From NCBI RefSeq assembly GCF_024972775.1, contig NZ_CP092282.1, forward strand, positions 2,845,001 to 2,909,000: DNA of 64,000 nucleotides, given 5' to 3'. The stretch comes from Dehalobacter sp. DCM. GTDB lineage: Bacteria; Bacillota; Desulfitobacteriia; Desulfitobacteriales; Syntrophobotulaceae. Below the pieces are notes generated by a model that did not search any database, was not told where the DNA came from, and worked only from the letters and a program-made list of their open reading frames with translations. The position numbers were made by a program, and so were the translations under genes. Below are positions 34,522 to 43,393 of this stretch, piece after piece (position 1 is the first letter of the stretch; every line of letters begins with the position of its first letter).

Positions 34522-35952
34522 TTATATAATCTCCGTCACATACTTCGCAGCATTCCGCCCCGCTATGCGGCCGGAATTCATGGCAGTGGCTGAACAAAGA
34601 CCAGGGCCGGCAGTAATGCAATAGGTATCCCCGTTCAAACCGGCTGCATCAAAGCCTCCCGCATATAGCCCAGGTACCGGGTTATCATTCTTATCCACCG
34701 CTTCAAAATTATGGTTGACTTTGATGCCGCCAATGGTCCCCAAAAAGACCGTACGGGCAAGCACCGCATAGTATTTTGGGCCGAGCAGCGGTCGGAGATA
34801 TTTTCGATCCTTAACAAAAAGATCATCATGCCCCTGGGCGCAGAAGTGGTTGTATTCTTCCACTGTCGCCTTTAAGACTGCCGGTTCAATTCCCATCTTT
34901 ACCGCCAGTTCTTCGATGGAATCGGCCTCAAATACTTCGGTGCTTCCGTTTTCAGCAGCCGCTTTAAACTCTTTATCCATATTCAAAAGGCGGGTTCCGA
35001 TGGGGCAATCCACATATACGGGATGGTCAACACCCCATGTCTCCAGTCTTTCCTTGATGGTATTATCGAATAATCTGTAACTGAAGCCTTCTTTAATTCT
35101 CGCACTAGCATTTCCAATGTCACTGGGGAAAAATACGATCGATTCGTCGCAGAAGCGTTCTCCCTTCGGATTAACCCATAAGTCAGGCTGGGAAGCTGCT
35201 GCGCCGAGCTCTTTATAAACGGCATCAGGCCCGTTAAAACCCCAGGTGGTCAGTTCCAGTAGTCCCATACCTTCCGGAGCAGCACCCGCTTCCCATGCCA
35301 TGCGAATACCTTCTCCCATCTTGTCGACATTGCCGATGACGGTCACATTAACTCCTAAATCTAATCCCGTATATTTCTTGATCCACTCTTTATTATTGGC
35401 GTAGCCACCGGTGGCAATAATAACCGCTTTGGCCGCCACTTCAACTTCCTCACCGTCCTGCTCATAGACGATGCCGGCAATGCGGTCTCCTTCTCTGAGG
35501 AGCTCTTTGACTGGTGTTCCCAGCTTCAGTTCAATCCCTTTATCTTTGGCATTCTGAGTAAGGATTCTGACAAGATTGGCACCGTGCCCTTTAATGGCAT
35601 GATAGGTGGTGCTCTCCATATCAACAAATTCAATCCCCTGCTGCTGAAGCCAGATAATCGTTTTACTGGATTCATCCACAATGGCACGGACTAAACGGGC
35701 GTTTCCCTTCCAATGATTGAACCCCATAATGTTTTTAAAGGCGTCGTCCCGGCTGTAAGTAATTCCCCTTTTACGCTGAAACTCGCTCTCTACGGCAAAT
35801 GTCCCTCCGAAGAAATTGGAAGTCCCTCCCGGCGAACGCTGTTTTTCAAAAATCATTACTTTCGCGCCGTTTTCGGCAGCGGTCAGAGCCGCCACCAGAC
35901 CTGTCGCCCCGGAACCAACCACAATGATATCTGTTGTTATATTATTTCCCAT
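34522..35952 (-). CDS. Soluble fumarate-reductase-like flavoprotein (copy 2)
   Basis: A 476-residue paralogue of copy 1, sharing long identical stretches (for example MIFEKQRSPGGTSNFFGG and PLLGPKYYAV). FAD site IIVVGSGATGLVAALTAAENGA, SRDDAFKNIMGFNHW, ARTVFLGTIGGIKVN and GLYAGGFDAAGLNGDTYCIT. Copy 1 has SSGSDGPDFTT where this copy has a different substrate-loop sequence, TWGFNGPDAVYKELGA, pointing to different substrates. No haem, FMN domain or signal peptide. The ATG has GGAGGAG upstream. It sits 49 bases after the ene-reductase gene on the same strand, suggesting a two- or three-gene unit. Confidence 0.88.
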   Translation of the reverse strand: MGNNITTDIIVVGSGATGLVAALTAAENGAKVMIFEKQRSPGGTSNFFGGTFAVESEFQRKRGITYSRDDAFKNIMGFNHWKGNARLVRAIVDESSKTIIWLQQQGIEFVDMESTTYHAIKGHGANLVRILTQNAKDKGIELKLGTPVKELLREGDRIAGIVYEQDGEEVEVAAKAVIIATGGYANNKEWIKKYTGLDLGVNVTVIGNVDKMGEGIRMAWEAGAAPEGMGLLELTTWGFNGPDAVYKELGAAASQPDLWVNPKGERFCDESIVFFPSDIGNASARIKEGFSYRLFDNTIKERLETWGVDHPVYVDCPIGTRLLNMDKEFKAAAENGSTEVFEADSIEELAVKMGIEPAVLKATVEEYNHFCAQGHDDLFVKDRKYLRPLLGPKYYAVLARTVFLGTIGGIKVNHNFEAVDKNDNPVPGLYAGGFDAAGLNGDTYCITAGPGLCSATAMNSGRIAGRNAAKYVTEII

Positions 35953-36000
35953 TATTCTCCTCCTTTTCTAAAGCTCTTAACTTATAACTTTTGATAGGAA

Positions 36001-37944
36001 TCAGATCTGAGAAGCCATTGCGAATGCGTTGCGCATAAGTTTTTGTACATTGCCGGGATTGTTGCAGTCACCGATCAGGAATAACTGCGCGCCACAGCGA
36101 GTAAACTCGAGAGCCTTCTCGTTGAGCGGTTTAGAACCAACAGAAAGGATGACATTACCGGCGTTAAGGCTCTGTTCTGCTCCCTCCTTATCCAGATAGA
36201 CCACCCCTTCGGGAGTAATTTGGGTAACTCGAGCCTGGGTAACAGCGTGAAACTTTTCTAACGAATTCCAGGCACGCTCCATTACCGTGCGGTAATGAAC
36301 CGGCGCCGCATCACCCGCCAATTCGCTCAGCATTTCGACAACGGTAACCTTGTGGCCTTTTTCTGCTAAATGCATACCGGTTTCAACGCCGACCTTGCCC
36401 CCGCCGACAACGACAATTTCTTCAGCCAGTGAATCTTCCCGGCCATAAACTTCAAAAGCAGAAATCACGTGGTTTAAGTTGGCCCCCGGTATGGACGGAA
36501 TGACTGGAACGGAACCGAGAGCAGCCAGGATGGCATCATAATCCCCTCCGCTGATCATTTCCGGCGTAGCTTCTGTATTCAATTTGACCTTAATCCCTGC
36601 TTTGCCGACCTGATTAATTAAATAATTCATAAAATCAAGCAAAGTCCATTTAAACGAAACATATTTGGCAAAAGTCAATTGTCCACCCAGTTCCCCGCTT
36701 TTCTCAAACAAGGTTACATCATGTCCACGGGACTGGCAGACTAATGCCGCTTCCATACCGGCAGGCCCTCCGCCTAAGATTGCAACCTTTTTCTTTTTGG
36801 TGGGAGGATCGATCATGTTCTTGTAGCGATGGGCAATACCGTGAAGCGGATTCACCGAACAGACTGGCGTCCAAGGGACATTAACGCCTGCCTTATGACA
36901 TTTATTGCAACGGAGACAAGGGACAACATCCTCATTCCGACCTTCATAGGCTAACTTGCCATATTCGGGGTTAGCGATCCAGGTTCTGGCCATCGCAATG
37001 AAATCGGTTTTCCCTGAGGCAATGGCGTCTTCCATCACATCCAGGTTACCATACCCCCCAAGCGTTACAATGGCAACCTTGGGATTGGATTTTTTAATGG
37101 CTTCCGCCAGGTAAAGATAAGGAGTGGGTTCTTGAAAATTCGTGGCACTCTGCTCGTCAATATTCGCACACCGGATATCCATCAAATCAATCAGGCCCTC
37201 AGCAGCTTTGGCAAATTTAATGGAATCGTCCAGAGTCCAACCGCCGGGTTCCATATCATAGCCTGAGATAGAGACTTCGATGAGGAAATCCCTACCGCAT
37301 GCTTCTTTGATACGGGAGCAGACTTCTAATGGATATTTGATCCGGTTTTCAAAGCTGCCGCCGTATTTGTCAGTCCGGATATTGGTGAGTGGCGAGAGAA
37401 ATCGCCCAAGAACAGTAATTTTATAGGCCATATGGAGATAGACGCCGTCAAACCCGTGCTCTTTGAAAATAAGGGCTTGCTCAACAAGATCATCAATGTA
37501 TGCTTCCAGCATATCCAAGGGCGTTTCCTTGCCGACAGTCGATTGAGACCCATCGCCGGCAATAGCAAAAGACGGGATACCCTCGCTGACATCGTACCCA
37601 TCGGCGTCATCAATACAGAGCCGCATGGTGGCCTTTGAATTATAAAAATGAATGCTGTCTGCCATATGGCTGATATAATTCGACCAGGTTGAATCTAAAT
37701 CGAAAACCGGCCCAAACCTTTGCTTGGGGGCGCGTCTGAAATGGGGATCTTTGGCGCCGCAACACGTGACAAGGGCTGCACCGTTTTTAGCAATATTTGC
37801 ATAGTGAAGGATAAGCTGCTCCGAGGGATAAGGTTCATTGCCTTGAATGAATAAAGGCTCGCTTGCAGAACAAATCATATGGTTTTTAAAAACGTGGTTA
37901 CCAATTTTGACCGGCTCCAAAAGATGGGAATACTTTAGACTCAT
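36001..37944 (-). CDS. NADH:flavin oxidoreductase / 2-enoate reductase family protein
   Basis: A 647-residue cytoplasmic FMN/[4Fe-4S]/FAD ene-reductase. The barrel has GFDGVYLHMAYKITVLGRFLSP, NIRTDKYGGSFENRIKY and DFIAMARTWIANPE; the cluster is CLRCNKCHKAGVN with a later Cys (VCSVNPLHG); the FAD/NAD half has VAILGGGPAGMEAALV and VVVGGGKVGVETGMHL. The sequence HMAYKIT replaces the H-G-A-H/H-x-A-H active-site run of the BaiCD-type neighbour, so the proton-donor arrangement differs and the substrate may be unusual. The gene immediately upstream on the same strand is a broken, internally deleted copy of this gene (38015-38400). Confidence 0.87.
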   Translation of the reverse strand: MSLKYSHLLEPVKIGNHVFKNHMICSASEPLFIQGNEPYPSEQLILHYANIAKNGAALVTCCGAKDPHFRRAPKQRFGPVFDLDSTWSNYISHMADSIHFYNSKATMRLCIDDADGYDVSEGIPSFAIAGDGSQSTVGKETPLDMLEAYIDDLVEQALIFKEHGFDGVYLHMAYKITVLGRFLSPLTNIRTDKYGGSFENRIKYPLEVCSRIKEACGRDFLIEVSISGYDMEPGGWTLDDSIKFAKAAEGLIDLMDIRCANIDEQSATNFQEPTPYLYLAEAIKKSNPKVAIVTLGGYGNLDVMEDAIASGKTDFIAMARTWIANPEYGKLAYEGRNEDVVPCLRCNKCHKAGVNVPWTPVCSVNPLHGIAHRYKNMIDPPTKKKKVAILGGGPAGMEAALVCQSRGHDVTLFEKSGELGGQLTFAKYVSFKWTLLDFMNYLINQVGKAGIKVKLNTEATPEMISGGDYDAILAALGSVPVIPSIPGANLNHVISAFEVYGREDSLAEEIVVVGGGKVGVETGMHLAEKGHKVTVVEMLSELAGDAAPVHYRTVMERAWNSLEKFHAVTQARVTQITPEGVVYLDKEGAEQSLNAGNVILSVGSKPLNEKALEFTRCGAQLFLIGDCNNPGNVQKLMRNAFAMASQI

Positions 37945-38014
37945 ATTCGTTCACCACTCCATATTTTTAATATTTACAGCTTTATGCTGAATGCTTTGAG
38001 AATAAACAAGAGAC

Positions 38015-38284
38015 TCAGATCTGGGAAGCGATCCCGAAGGCACTGCGCATAAGCTTTTGTACATTGCCGGGTTTTAAGCAATCGCCGACCAGGAACAGCT
38101 CCAGTCCACAGCGTGCAAACTCTAGCGCTTTCTCGTCGAGAGCCGTGGAACCGACGGCGAGAATAACGCTGCCGGCATTAATGAAATGAACCGTTCCTTC
38201 TCTATCTACATACGTAACCCCATCTGACGTGATACCCGTGACTCGGGCGTTTGTAACCGAGTAAAAATTTTTCAGAGAATTCCA
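38015..38284 (-). pseudogene. Remnant of ene-reductase C-terminus
   Basis: This stretch encodes WNSLKNFYSVTNARVTG to GNVQKLMRSAFGIASQI, clearly the last 85-90 residues of an ene-reductase like the one at 36001-37944. It has no start or catalytic barrel and is out of frame with the piece upstream. The break lies at 38281-38284, where TCCA is shared between the two joined segments, implying a deletion by short-homology recombination equal to about 1247 bases of the intact gene; 1247 is not a multiple of three, which explains the frame change. Confidence 0.85.
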
Positions 38285-39596
38285 GTGGCGTTTCTTTGCC
38301 GACGAGCGGCAGAGAACCATCGCCAGTGATAGCCATTGCTGGGATACCGGTGCTGACATCATACCCATCCGCATCATAGATATTGATTTGGATCGTAGCC
38401 TCTTCACCATCCCGAGTCAGTAAACCACAGGGCCCAAATAAGCTTTCAGAACCTTTGCCAACACATTGCGCCGTCCTTATTAATCCATCGGCCAGAATAT
38501 CCCCAAAACCTTGCCGGTAAGATATTTTCTGAACGAGAGTCGTGATAAATTCAATACTGCCGATTTTAGAAAGAGGGAGTCCTGTTTCAGACTCGCTTAA
38601 TATTCCTTCGCGATAACATAGTTTGAGCCAAGCCAAGAGTGGCGCCAGAGCCATAGTATCCAGCCCGTAATTATCACACAACTGGGTTGCCAGATGGTAG
38701 GCTTGGGCTGCACCCGTTGGAGAATACTGCAGGGCATAATCAACATAGACAACTGCCGCCTGACAAAAATTTCGAAAAGTCTTACCAGACTCGGCCATAT
38801 AGGTTCTCCGGTTACAGAAACCAGGCCCGCCAATACAGCCATAACACAGTGTCGGATGTCCGTTTGCTTCGAATTCAGGGTACGGATCCCAATTCTTTTC
38901 TTTTAAATCATAAGCGCGTTTAGCCAACAGCTTTAATTCATCCGGGCGGGCTGCCACGGGCTTTCTTTTCTCTGTGGCTTTAATCACAATCGCTTTTAGT
39001 TGCTTCGATCCCATCTCACTAACCAGGCCACCGCCGGCCAAGGAATAATCCGAAGTCATAGCGGTGGCGTAATAGACCTGGTTTTCCCCTGCCGGACCAA
39101 TGCTAAATATTCTGGCTTCTTTTCCGACTTCGGCGTGTAATAACTCCTGGGCCTCTAAATTCGTTTTTCCCCATAAATGTGCGGCATCCCTGATTTCTAT
39201 TTTCCCCTGATCATCAAGATAAAGGTAAACAGGGCGGTCGGCTCTGCCACTGACGACAAGTCCGTCATAACCGGCATATTTTAACCAAGCCCCCCAACTT
39301 CCGCCCACGTTGGCATAGGAGAAAAAACCGGAACCGATATGCGGCGATTTCCCGCAAATCTGCCAGCGACAGCCGGAAAGTCCGGTAAATCCGGTGACCG
39401 GTCCAGTAATAAATACTAAGCAATTTTTAGGGTCAAAGGAATTAGTTCCGGGGGGAGTCAAATCCCAGTACAACTTAGCTCCGACTCCCCGTCCCCCCAG
39501 GAAACGATCAGTATAAACAGAAGTGCGCAACTTGGTGACAATCCTTGATGAAAGGTCTATTGTCAGTAATTCACCCGTGTAGCCGTTTTCGATCAA
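38202..39596 (-). pseudogene. Truncated aldehyde:ferredoxin oxidoreductase fused to ene-reductase fragment
   Basis: The frame (464 residues) starts as a tungsten AOR-family enzyme: GYTGELLTIDLSSRIV, FLGGRGVGAKLYWDL, TGPVTGFTGLSGCRW, then CYGCIGGPGFC. At about residue 398 (near 38400) AOR sequence stops and an ene-reductase segment begins in frame (EATIQINIYDADGYDVSTGI, matching the 36001-37944 protein). After 38284 it reads out of frame to a chance stop. AORs are about 600 residues and need the missing C-terminal part for the cofactor and cluster, so this is almost certainly inactive. The N-terminal AOR part is undamaged, suggesting recent breakage. TTG start. Confidence 0.85.
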
Positions 39597-39737
39597 AATG
39601 AACGCACCCTTTTTGCTACTTATTACCTATAAATAAGTATCACACGGCGTCATTCAGATAGCAATTAGGAGTATCTCTCAAAAATATGGCGGTTTTTTAT
39701 AAGAATTTACAAAATGATTAATCTAACTTCTACAGAT
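39597..39737. other. Short gap between regulator and AOR remnant
   Basis: AT-rich; no clear promoter or terminator was seen. Confidence 0.3.
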
Positions 39738-41210
39738 TTATGGTGATTTAAGAAATTCTGCTCCTTCATGAAGATGAAGGATCTTCATGGAAAGATTAAT
39801 AATAAAGGCCACTTTCGGATCATCGATCGTTTCATCCAAAAATTCCTCAATCTTTTTTAGGCGATAAATCATCGTATTGCGATGGATGTGAAGAATGATA
39901 GAAGATTCTGTAAGATTGTTTCCCGTTTGGAGATAAACATAGAGTGTTTTGAGCATTTCACCCTGATTACGCCGATCTTCTTCCATTAATTTCAGCAGCA
40001 GCGGATTGCAGATTTCCAAGATATTTTCGTGTTTAGCAGCCATTTCAATCAAATGAAATTCCGCATAATCGTTATAAAAATAAACTTTATGTATAATATC
40101 CAAACGCTGTCCCAGTTCAATCGCTTTACACGACTGGGAATAGTAATTCTTAATTTGCATAATATCTGTAAAATCACGGCTTACACCAGCCAACATGTGA
40201 TTTTCTTCGAACAATGTATTTAATTTCTGCAATTCGTCATCAGCAAAAAGGGATTTATTCGCGCGGGTTAAAATCATAACAATTTTATTATCATAAATTG
40301 CGCATTTGGCCCTGTTGATTTTTGAATTCAACAGCTCCCTGATATAGGGCAGAGGGGTATTGTCCGGATTATCAATAATGTACTTGGCTACCATAACAAA
40401 GATATGATTTTCGAGAGATAGATCGATGAACTTCAGCCGTTCTTTTACTAGTTCATCACATTGCAACTTATCATTCAATAAATCCCTGAATAAATTTTCG
40501 ACAGCAACTTCTTTTGTCTGCCAGAAATATTTCCCTTTTTGGAGTTCAACAGAAATAACGTTGCTCAGCACGCTGAGTAATTGAAGCGTATTTTCGTTAG
40601 AAAGCTTATTACTTTCCGTCATGACAACCCAACCTACCGAATCACCGTTGATGTTGATTGGCCTGCTCAGATTACGATCAGGGATTTCTGTCAAAGAAGA
40701 CTTATCCTCCAAAAAAGGTTTCGGTGTCCGTTTATTTTGTGAATAGGCTATTACTCGTTGATTTTGATCAAAAATAATTAATGGATTGTTAAGCAATTCA
40801 CTTGCCAAATTCACCAGTGCCTGCACCCCTTTGCCGTTTGACAGGCAATCATAGAGCTGCATTGATTGCCATTGTAATTCCTTCCGGCTTTGTAAAAAAC
40901 GCTGGATTTCTTCACGAAGCCTGTCCAGCGGAGGAGATTCAGCTAATACAACGCAATTAACCTTCTCGGAATCGTAGTATTCAGGGTTATATTGGGAATC
41001 GCATACAAGCAAAATGTTTATAGGATACTCCAATTTTGATATTTCAAGATAATCGGATACTTTTCCCAGATAAAGGACGTCCTTTTCAAAGTAGTTCTGG
41101 TTTGTTATTAAATAATCCACGTTCTCAATTAAATCGTTGTTATGGTGAATAATCTGGGCAGTAATTTTATGTTTTTGTAAGGAATCAATAATGACTGAAT
41201 ATTTTTCCAT
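39738..41210 (-). CDS. PucR/CdaR-family transcriptional regulator
   Basis: A 490-residue regulator. The N-terminal half resembles a purine-catabolism-type PucR sensor domain (about 1-120) followed by a GAF-like segment (LASELLNNPLIIFDQNQRVIAY). The GGDEF-like central region lacks catalytic residues. The C-terminal PucR_HTH30 helix-turn-helix is clear at about 425-480: LYVYLQTGNNLTESSIILHI followed by HRNTMIYRLKKIEEFL. These proteins usually activate adjacent catabolic genes in response to a substrate or metabolite. Its position at the upstream end of the minus-strand flavoprotein block suggests it controls those genes. It ends 142 bases before the AOR remnant. ATG start; no obvious SD match beyond AAGGG. 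Confidence 0.85.
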   Translation of the reverse strand: MEKYSVIIDSLQKHKITAQIIHHNNDLIENVDYLITNQNYFEKDVLYLGKVSDYLEISKLEYPINILLVCDSQYNPEYYDSEKVNCVVLAESPPLDRLREEIQRFLQSRKELQWQSMQLYDCLSNGKGVQALVNLASELLNNPLIIFDQNQRVIAYSQNKRTPKPFLEDKSSLTEIPDRNLSRPININGDSVGWVVMTESNKLSNENTLQLLSVLSNVISVELQKGKYFWQTKEVAVENLFRDLLNDKLQCDELVKERLKFIDLSLENHIFVMVAKYIIDNPDNTPLPYIRELLNSKINRAKCAIYDNKIVMILTRANKSLFADDELQKLNTLFEENHMLAGVSRDFTDIMQIKNYYSQSCKAIELGQRLDIIHKVYFYNDYAEFHLIEMAAKHENILEICNPLLLKLMEEDRRNQGEMLKTLYVYLQTGNNLTESSIILHIHRNTMIYRLKKIEEFLDETIDDPKVAFIINLSMKILHLHEGAEFLKSP

Positions 41211-41738
41211 AAAAATCCCTTCTTGTTAAAAATAATACCCTTCTTCACGGTTTACCTTTTTGAGAAATTACAGGTTATCAGAAGAATTTCTCCGCAGATT
41301 TAATTCTACCTTCTGTTATTAAAAATAAACTCAATTTTCATTCTTTTATTTTGTCAACTTCTCTACAGAAGACTATTTTCAACGTGCATTTTCGCTTGGT
41401 ACATTAATTCAATTATCTAAAAGCCTAATTGAGTAGTTTTGATTTCCACGTCAAACTTTTTAATATGTTTGCAATATAGCCATGCAACGCGTTTACTAAG
41501 TGGCGGAAATGTGAATTTAGACATTCGATAAAAATAATTCCCGCGTACTACGTCCACGGGAAAACTAAGCATAGTGCCTGTATTCAATTCACCTTGTTTT
41601 CATTACTGATAGCCACAGGTAAATATATTCTCATAAAGAAGTAAATGGGTTATAATTTAGAAAAAGACCATTAATCATGTAACTAAGAATAATTAATAGA
41701 CTTTAAGGAATTGCCAAAATAGCCGTTAGGAGGATGAG
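41211..41738. other. Divergent intergenic region
   Basis: This 528-bp gap separates the minus-strand regulator from the plus-strand selenoprotein. A TATAAT box at 41651-41656 may be the selenoprotein -10, though the -35 is poor. A short inverted repeat CCCG/CGGG lies around 41540-41563. No reading frame with a ribosome site was found. Confidence 0.4.
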
Positions 41739-41744
41739 ATGATT

Positions 41745-42089
41745 ATGAGTAAATTGCCTGGCATTACTATTGAAGCCAAGGCTCTGGAACAGATTAAAAA
41801 TGGCGATAATTCCGTGATGGTCAGTTATCTTCAATGCGGCGGCGGTGGCTGAGGGGGCGGCAGCGGCAGCGCTAGAACCACCGTGATTGTGGGACGACCA
41901 AAAATGTCACTTCGTTTTATCAAAATCGAAGTAGATGGCGTAGATGTACATCTATTTCAAGATTTGCTCTCTCTGGTAAATCCGGAAAGACTAACAATCG
42001 CTTATAATGAAAAAAGCAAATATTATTATCTTAAAGAAAAATTTAAAAAGAGTTTACTCAATGACGTTATTACCTACAATACGTTCTAA
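41745..42089 (+). CDS. Selenoprotein with Cys-Gly4-Sec motif (UGA read as selenocysteine)
   Basis: Reading through TGA at 41850-41852 gives a continuous 114-residue protein: MSKLPGITIEAKALEQIKNG, then a short strand, the motif QCGGGGUGGGSGSA (Sec at residue 36), then TVIVGRPKMSLRFIKIEVDG and a charged tail. Coding character is continuous across the TGA, and the second part has no ribosome site of its own. AGGAGG at 41728-41733 supports the start; an in-frame ATG at 41739 is an alternative. A possible SECIS hairpin follows the TGA. It resembles small HesB-like or CC/Se-type selenoproteins, in which Cys and Sec form a redox or metal site; the exact family is not verified. It ends four bases into the convergent radical SAM gene. 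Confidence 0.8.
41844..41882 (+). promoter_or_regulatory. Candidate bacterial SECIS element
   Basis: GGTGG (41844-41848) can pair with CCACC (41878-41882), enclosing the TGA and an apical hairpin AGCG-GCAG-CGCT (41862-41873). Position directly at and after the Sec codon fits bacterial SECIS elements, which are bound by SelB. The exact pairing is a guess. Confidence 0.5.
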
Positions 42090-43210
42090 AAAATCATCTC
42101 TCCTGGTTTATAGCCGTCAGGTAATTCCTCTTCACTGAGAAATTTGAAATTATCATCACGCAGAATGGGTAAGAATACGTCGTAAGGTATTCTGGAAAAC
42201 TCACAGGTATAATTACTGGATCCAACCCACTTACTCTCGTTGTTACTAAAATTCAGACCTCTGGCAAATTTCGTATAGTTTGAGCAGTCATGAACTGCTA
42301 AATCCCAGCTTTCTTCTGCGGCTATCTTCATGAATTTCAGAGTTAATTCCCTGCTCCAGATTGGAGATATATAGCCATGCCGGCAAATATACATGTTTTC
42401 CCCGCCGTAATTGTCGATGTTATTGGGGTTTAAATGCAATTCCGCACAATTAATAAAATCAAGTTCTGACTCTAAAATCGCATGTTTCTTCTTGAAAAAA
42501 GTTGCAAAAAACTCAGGCGTCATCGGCGTTTCAATACCAACACGTTTAATATACTTTTTCGCTATTACCATATTTTTTATGACTTTGTCCGAACAATTTG
42601 AAGCACCCAGATTGAATCGCAGCTCATCAAGACCGGCTTCACCTAACGCTTTCAATGTTTCTTCCGTAGCTAAGGTGCCATTGGTATAAAGATGTTGATG
42701 AATCCCTGCCTCACTGAACTTCTTTATAACCGGATAGTATTTTTCAATTTCCATAAATGGCTCCAAATAAACGTAGGAGATGCCCGTGGGCTTCTGTTGC
42801 ATGGATAGGAGTAAATCAATATCCTTCTCATAAAACTTGGTGCCGCCGATTTCCCACATACCCTCGCCAACCGGAAAGATATCATCCAGTTCGCCATAAT
42901 GATAGCAGAACTTACACTCTAAGTTACATTTATGCGTTTTCCTGATGGCACTCAATCCCGTTCCTAACAAACAAGAACGGCATCCTTGGGGGAATTTGCT
43001 TTCATTTCCTACAAAATAAGTTCTATTCGCCAATGTTTTTAAATTTTTGATATCAGACATTAACCTATCGTTTCGATGATCGATCGAAGCCTCAATTTGG
43101 GCAAAGGTAGCGTATATGATTTCTTGTTGTTTTGCCATAACTTCCTCATCCTCTGGCAATATTGAAAAGAACTCAAACCAAGCCAACGCATCTTTTTTTG
43201 AAATTTTCAT
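42086..43210 (-). CDS. Radical SAM protein facing the selenoprotein
   Basis: A 374-residue radical SAM enzyme. The cluster motif is CNLECKFCYHYGE (about residues 95-107), preceded by a Cys pair CRSCLLG (about 80). Other blocks are ISYVYLEPFMEIEKYY (in place of the usual GGEPxL), LYTNGTLATEETLKALGEAG and ELRFNLGASNCSD. The C-terminal third holds scattered cysteines (NYTCEFSRI) but no clear SPASM or twitch motif. The N-terminal 75 residues are helical. The stop codon overlaps that of the selenoprotein tail-to-tail. The family is not tied to a known reaction; modification of the Cys-Gly-Sec protein or another peptide is possible but unproven. Confidence 0.8.
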   Translation of the reverse strand: MKISKKDALAWFEFFSILPEDEEVMAKQQEIIYATFAQIEASIDHRNDRLMSDIKNLKTLANRTYFVGNESKFPQGCRSCLLGTGLSAIRKTHKCNLECKFCYHYGELDDIFPVGEGMWEIGGTKFYEKDIDLLLSMQQKPTGISYVYLEPFMEIEKYYPVIKKFSEAGIHQHLYTNGTLATEETLKALGEAGLDELRFNLGASNCSDKVIKNMVIAKKYIKRVGIETPMTPEFFATFFKKKHAILESELDFINCAELHLNPNNIDNYGGENMYICRHGYISPIWSRELTLKFMKIAAEESWDLAVHDCSNYTKFARGLNFSNNESKWVGSSNYTCEFSRIPYDVFLPILRDDNFKFLSEEELPDGYKPGEMIF

Positions 43211-43393
43211 ACCATGTCACTCCTTGTACCTACCACTCCGAGTATTCCCTTGGCGGCAGGATGTCCTTCTGAAATAGTATAACTAAACCGTGACAACTTG
43301 TCACGGTTCAGACTACCAGCAAATTTACATTTGTCAGCATTGTTTACGTTTTTCCTTTACTGTCATGTTATGTGATAAGTAAATGCAGCAGCA
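43211..43393. other. Gap with a palindrome
   Basis: Holds the 23-bp palindrome at 43286-43308. Nothing else was recognised. Confidence 0.35.
43286..43308. promoter_or_regulatory. 23-bp palindrome upstream of the radical SAM gene
   Basis: AACCGTGACAA and TTGTCACGGTT are perfect inverted copies around one central base. It is about 75 bases upstream of the radical SAM start and about 85 after the stop of the 43394 gene. It may be an operator or, as a hairpin with a seven-base loop, a weak terminator of the long operon; no T tract follows. Confidence 0.5.

Noticed and set aside
41883-42089. A separate 68-codon gene starting at GTG 41883
   Set aside because: It has no ribosome site and is the in-frame continuation of the selenoprotein past the UGA codon.
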